Origin: Flaccisagitta enflata | Taxonomy: Eukaryota > Chaetognatha > Sagittoidea > Aphragmophora | Direction: 5' to 3' | Length of the DNA stretch: 64,000 nt | NCBI GenBank assembly: GCA_965153355.1 | Contig: OZ231126.1 | Span: forward strand, 74,958,001 to 75,022,000 | Shown here: positions 59,596 through 64,000 of the stretch, one piece after another | Numbering within the stretch: position 1 is the stretch's first letter | How the letters are laid out: each line of letters begins with the position of its first letter | Program-made: the position numbers and the translations under genes | Notes under the pieces: model-generated | Database searches by the model: none | What the model was told of the DNA's origin: nothing | What the model saw: only the letters and a program-made list of their open reading frames with translations

Positions 59596-59793
59596 AGTCG
59601 CGTGCACGCGACTCTACAACCCGCTCTGTCCGTCTGTCTGTCAGTTGGTCAGTCCGTCCGTCGGTCACACTTAGCTTTTTTAGAGGTTATGGGCTGTTTT
59701 GGAGTTACTGCTCCTGCCCAACAGCTGGGTTGGTCTATTTCTTTACTGCCCCTGCCCACCCGCACGCGACTTGTGTCACGGTATGGCCTTGTT
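59596..59793 (+). mobile_element. Family A element A20 (type example)
   Basis: After five T's, AGTCGCGTGCACGCGACTC, TACAACCCGCTCTGTCC, GTCC/GGTC repeats, CTGCCCACCCGCACGCGACT, then GTGTCACGGTATGGCCTTGTT. The inner word matches 10 of 10. It lies in intron 1 of the lectin gene. Confidence 0.78.
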
Positions 59794-59984
59794 ACTGTAA
59801 CGGCCAAAAATGGTGGAATAGTGAGTCATGAAATTGGCACAAATTCTCAACAAAAGTGAATGATTTTCATCAGTTTTTTTTCTCCTTTATTCACTGTTGA
59901 GCTCTTTACTATTTTGCTTTGTTCTGTTCTGACTTTTTTCCTTCTCTGACCTTTACATGAGCGCCAACGCACATCAATAAAGGC

Positions 59985-60071
59985 TGTGTCGGTTTATCTG
60001 TCGATCGGTCGGTAACAAATTCGTTCGACGATCCACACGGCGCACATATGTTGGCCTACTTGGCCTTGTTC
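59985..60071 (+). mobile_element. Family A 3'-end fragment A21
   Basis: GTCGATCGGTCGG, ATTCGTTCGACGATCCACAC and hairpin GGCC-TACTT-GGCC with TTGTT. It shares the ATTCGTTCGA-GATC-ACAC block with A1 and A8, defining a subfamily. It lies 21 bp from exon 1 of the lectin gene. Confidence 0.55.
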
Positions 60072-60091
60072 CTTATCTGTTCTGTTCTAAC

Positions 60092-60692
60092 CTTTTTTCT
60101 CTTTTTCTTTTGAATTTTCGATGGCAACTGAATGTTCTTTGTCGTCGTCGTTGTCCAATTTGCACGTCGAAGTTGACATCGTCGACGACATCGTCGAAGT
60201 TGTTGAGGGTGATGTTGAGGGTGATGTTGAGGGTGATGTTGAAGATGATGTTGAAGATGAGGATGGAGATGCTGTTGATAAAATCTTTGCCGCTGGTTCC
60301 GTTTTATTTCCACCTCCCTCTCCTCCTCCAGCCCCTCCTCTCTCTGCTTCTGCTTCCCCAACATCTTTCATCGTCGGTACATTGAATGCTTTTTCCAGAT
60401 GGGAACAATGGAGATATGCGTTGGCGCGATTGTTGTTTTTGTTGTTGGTAATACTGTTGTTATTGTTACTCACGCCACTGCCGGTTTTGACGTAGTCGTT
60501 ACTTACGCCACTGCCGGTTTTGACGTAGTCGTTACTTACGCCACTGCCGGTTTTGACGTAGTCGTTGCTCACACCACTGCCGGTTTTGACATAATCATTG
60601 GCGTTTGCGTGAATTTTGCGTTCAAAGTTTTTGTCGCCGAGTAAATTCCTTTGAGCGTTGTTCCCACTTAGGATGTTGTGATGACTGGCCAT
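60092..60692 (-). CDS. Lectin gene exon 1 (cytoplasmic, repeat-rich)
   Basis: A 601-bp exon starting at an ATG and ending AAAAAAG|GTTAGA, leaving one base. It encodes four copies of an 11-residue repeat NDYVKTGSGVS (33-bp units, about 60468-60600), Asn-rich and Ser/Thr-rich low-complexity stretches, and SKEKEKK. It has no homology I recognise. The joining base G plus AT of exon 2 makes Asp, keeping the frame. Confidence 0.7.
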
Positions 60693-60859
60693 TGTTTGTT
60701 ATTAAAGGACTAAGGAAGGAGGAGGCAAGACAGCCTTATAAAGGGGAGTCCGGTCAAAGAAGAGGAGATGGCAGGATGGAATGTCAACACAAAGAGGGAA
60801 GGAAGAAAGGATGTATGGAAGGAAGGTTGGAAGGGAGGATGGAATTCAAGATGTAAATG

Positions 60860-61362
60860 AATAAAATTTGGTCTTCACGAAGAAACAAAACGATATTTCC
60901 GGGTTGTTTTTTTTCTTCTGTTTTTTTTTTTTTCCTCTTCCTTTTTTTTTTTTTTTTTCTTTTCCTTTTTCTTCTTTAATTATTAATTGTATTTTGAAGC
61001 GTTCTTAAGCGACTTTCCTCTTGTCTTTCTATCATTGATTCCTTTTTCGTGCGTTTTTTTGTTTTATTCTTTCCTATGAAAAGTTATATTGTATGATATC
61101 GGCCTCTTTTTTTTTCTTTGCGTTTTTCTGTATTTTTTGTCCTTTGCCTTCTTCTTCAATTTGTCACTTTGGAAATGGCATCGTTCGTCTTTTGTCGTTC
61201 ATCTTTTGTGACGCGTTTCTGTCAAAAACCGATTCGTGTCTGGAATAAAGTGCGAAACTCAAATATTTTATCTAATAAGAAATGATGTTTTCTTGGGAAA
61301 GTTTCTATGCTACGAGACTATGTTAAAAATTTCTCTTTTCTCTTTTTTGTTTTTGCTATTTT
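60860..61362. other. T-rich unassigned sequence upstream of the lectin gene
   Basis: T/C-rich runs at 60905-60990. No clear promoter element. Confidence 0.35.
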
Positions 61363-61512
61363 AGTCGCGGACTAGCGACTCTTCAAGATGCTTTGTTCGT
61401 CAGTCCGTTGCTCCGTTTGCTCCGTGGAGATCTAGTTGGAGAGAGTGTAAATGCGTATTTCCGTCCTTGTCCACCCGTCCGCGACTGGTATCGGCCCGTG
61501 TATCCGGCCTTG
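61363..61512 (+). mobile_element. Family A element A22
   Basis: AGTCGCGGACTAGCGACTC, short core, inner GTCCGCGACT (10 of 10), then GGCCCGTGTATCCGGCCTTG. Confidence 0.78.
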
Positions 61513-61631
61513 ATTTTCTATATTTTCGAAATCCGTCCAAACCTTACTTTTTACCAGTACTTTCAGTATTATCCGTCCGTCGGTCCGTCCGTCGGTCCGT
61601 CATGGTGATCGAGTTGAAAACGAGCATTTTT

Positions 61632-61789
61632 AGTCGCGGACAAGCGACTCTATAGGAGGCTTTGTTCGTCCGTCCGTCCGTCGGTCCGTCCGTCACGCTC
61701 GAGTTGAAAACTATCACATTAAGTGTGAAAACGCGCATTATCGCCCCTGCCCACCCGTCCGCGACTGGTTTTGGCCGTGTATCCGGTTT
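61632..61789 (+). mobile_element. Family A element A23
   Basis: AGTCGCGGACAAGCGACTC, CCGTCCGTCGGTCCG core, inner GTCCGCGACT (10 of 10), then GGCCGTGTATCCGG. Near-identical words to A22, 120 bp away in the same direction. Confidence 0.78.
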
Positions 61790-62036
61790 AACCACTTTCC
61801 CCTTTTTTTCCTTTCCTCGATATTTTCGCGCGTTTTGTGACGAGTGTAAAAAACGAAGAAACGATCGAAGAAACTCGATCAGAATTCTGAGAGAAAAGCC
61901 CCCAAATTGGAAAATCCGCGAATGAAAAAAAAAAGGGGAGAAAATGAAAATTAAAAAAAAAAAAGAAGGAAGAAGGAAATTTTGTAACGAAAGAAAAGAG
62001 AGAACGACTAAAAGAGACTCCAAGCTCCAAGACGGA

Positions 62037-62040
<4 letters not shown>

Positions 62041-62075
<35 letters not shown>

Positions 62076-62100
62076 ACGGAGGCCCCGAGGGGGCAGAAAA

Positions 62101-62187
<87 letters not shown>
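62041..62187. repeat. (TC)n…(GA)n inverted microsatellite pair
   Basis: TC to 62070, about 30 unique bases with GGCCCCGAGGGGG, then GA from 62104. The two arms could pair as a hairpin. Confidence 0.95.
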
Positions 62188-62188
<1 letters not shown>

Positions 62189-62494
62189 GTAGATCAAGAG
62201 GCCACGTCGTCGTCATCGAAAAACGGGGTGAATAGAGCGAGTGAGAGAGACTAGAGACCAAGATTCAAGAAAAACCAAATCACGAAAAATCCAAAAATCA
62301 GTTCAAAAGTGAACCCATTCTTGTTTTTCTCCTTTCTCTAATTTTCCCCCACTAAGCTCCGCTTTCAATCTTTTTTTTTCCTCTTTAATTTTTTCCCTTC
62401 TTCTTTTTTTTTTTTTTTTTTTTTTCCATTTCCTAATTTTCTTTGGGGGTTTATTTGGCCAAACCAACTAAACTTTTAATGGTTTCCTCTCTTT

Positions 62495-62860
62495 AAGTGC
62501 CTGTCGAGGTGCGGACCGGTCATTTAGACTGGGGGTAGGGGTAGGGGTAGGGGGGGTGGACGTTTCTCTTAAGGAAGTGGTGCGGTGCGGACCGGCCATT
62601 TAGCTATGATGTCGGGGTGTGAAGGGTGGACACTGGACAGCCCTTTTGAGGATATGATGAAATAGGTAGAAGTGAAGGGGAGGGGTAGACAGCCCTTGGA
62701 GGAAGTGATTAGGTTGCAGATGCGGACTGGCTATGTAGACATGAGGTGGGGAGGGGTAAAGGGATGCGATAGAGTGACATGAGTGGACCGGTCATTTAAG
62801 CATGAGGAGGGGTTGGGGAAAGGGGGGGGTGATGGGGAGTGGTCTGGTCATTTTGACACG
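62495..62860. repeat. Diverged tandem repeat of about 75-110 bp
   Basis: Several units carrying GTGCGGACCGG-CATTTAG-CATGA followed by G-rich GGGGTAGGGG sequence. Confidence 0.7.
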
Positions 62861-63204
62861 TGGACTGACCTTGGAGGAAACTGGAAGGTGGAATCAGGTG
62901 AAACCATATTACGGAATAAATGTGCGGAATAAGAATGAAGATGCATGGAATTGGACAGGCATACATACATGTGGACATTGACGTTGACATTGACATTGCA
63001 GAGACAGACGGACAGAGACAATGACAAATAAAAAGATGTAAGGAAAGCTGGATAAACGGAAGGGAGATGAACTGCACCTTTGCTTCAGGGGAAAAAAATT
63101 CTAAGACGATACAGATCTTTTGTTTCTGTCGGGTTTTCCCGCTAGGGCGAAGCTTTAATCCGAGTAGATTCAGGTTGAAATGTATAAAACCCAGCCCCCA
63201 CCTG

Positions 63205-63288
63205 GCCCTAACGCTGGCCCTAACCCTAACCTTAACACCACCCCCAACCCCAACCTTAACCCTAACCCTACCCCTAACCCTAAATAAA
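63205..63288. repeat. Interstitial (CCCTAA)-like array
   Basis: Degenerate CCCTAACCCTAACCTTAAC sequence of about 80 bp, the TTAGGG telomere motif on the other strand, next to element A24. Confidence 0.75.
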
Positions 63289-63547
63289 ACAAGGTCATTA
63301 GACCTAAGTCGCGTGCGTCGGCACTTTCAAAAAATGTCAGGCAGACAGACGGACAAATTTTTTTTTCAACAGCACTTTTAAAAGTTTTTTTACCCCTCGA
63401 ACTTTTTTCTCTGCCATTCAGGGCCATCAAAAACGCAATAAAAAGCCTTAAAAACGACTTTGTGACGGACCGACCGACCGACCGACCGACCGACCGACCG
63501 ACGGACCGACAAAGTGGCTTATAGAGTCGCGTAGCACGCGACTAAAA
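63288..63547 (-). mobile_element. Family A element A24
   Basis: On the minus strand AGTCGCGTGCTACGCGACTC, (GGTC)n, inner GCACGCGACTT, hairpin GGTC-TAAT-GACC and TTGTTTT. The 3' hairpin stem changed on both sides relative to GGCCG…CGGCC. Confidence 0.75.
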
Positions 63548-63649
63548 AACCGCTTAGAAAGTCAGTAAAACAAAAGACATAACCGAATTCGAAAACAGTA
63601 CCTGCTTTAGGGATGTTCATATAAGTTCAAGATCGCACACACACGCCCT

Positions 63650-63993
<344 letters not shown>

Positions 63994-64000
63994 CATGGAG

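Noticed and set aside
60121-60495. Plus-strand frame of 124 codons
   Set aside because: Antisense to lectin exon 1. The minus-strand frame has an ATG, a donor and a matching phase to exon 2.
63205-63288. Telomere at the window edge
   Set aside because: The motif is degenerate, only about 80 bp long, and is followed by an element and a CA tract, so it is interstitial.

Overview
This is a piece of an animal nuclear genome, most likely from an invertebrate. It has short exons with GT/AG introns, metazoan genes, non-LTR retrotransposons, many small DNA transposons and very dense microsatellites. I cannot name the phylum from this sequence. Very little of the window is coding. I could rebuild three multi-exon genes by hand, by requiring splice sites, reading phase and protein similarity to agree. 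Most other open frames are translations of simple repeats.

Left part (about 0.3-12.7 kb, minus strand): six in-phase exons of PPIP5K (VIP1), the diphosphoinositol pentakisphosphate kinase. They cover most of the N-terminal ATP-grasp kinase domain. The phosphatase-like half would lie beyond the left edge. Its introns hold a hAT-type MITE, a tRNA-like SINE head, a non-LTR reverse-transcriptase fragment and many copies of two repeat families (A and B) described below.

Middle (about 16.5-31.6 kb, plus strand): eight in-phase exons of a PIEZO mechanosensitive channel, covering about 285 residues of the blade region. Several exons sit directly against long CT or GA microsatellites. The last exon's splice donor is repeated three times.

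Right part (about 43.8-60.7 kb, minus strand): six in-phase exons of a type II membrane protein. It has a repeat-rich cytoplasmic N-terminus, a Leu-rich transmembrane helix, a charged stalk and a C-type lectin domain. That domain is interrupted by about 100 Arg/Ser/Ala-rich residues. PIEZO is therefore bracketed by two genes on the opposite strand, so it is either a gene with long introns hosting nested genes or a stranded fragment.

Most of the remaining structure is repeats. Two families stand out. Family A has an outer end of the form TTTTT-AGTCGCGTGC..GCGACTC, a tetranucleotide core (CCGT/CGGT), an inner copy of the same word in reverse complement, then a hairpin and CTTGTTT. Family B has GGGCAGCGGCCCC-GAA-GGGGCC at one end, a core of about 20-bp repeats, an inner reverse-complement copy, a GCCCTGCT..AGCAGGGC stem-loop, then GTACCGCTGACC...GCGACTATT. 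In family A the word changes between copies but stays complementary within a copy. This layout (asymmetric terminal inverted repeats plus a 3' hairpin, inserted into T-runs) matches non-autonomous Helitron-2/Helentron (HINE-like) elements. I regard it as the most interesting system here. Other elements are Tc1/mariner-like foldback MITEs (TA duplications), hAT MITEs (8-bp duplications), a MULE-like MITE (9-bp duplication) and a LINE with a long open RT frame inserted into another MITE.
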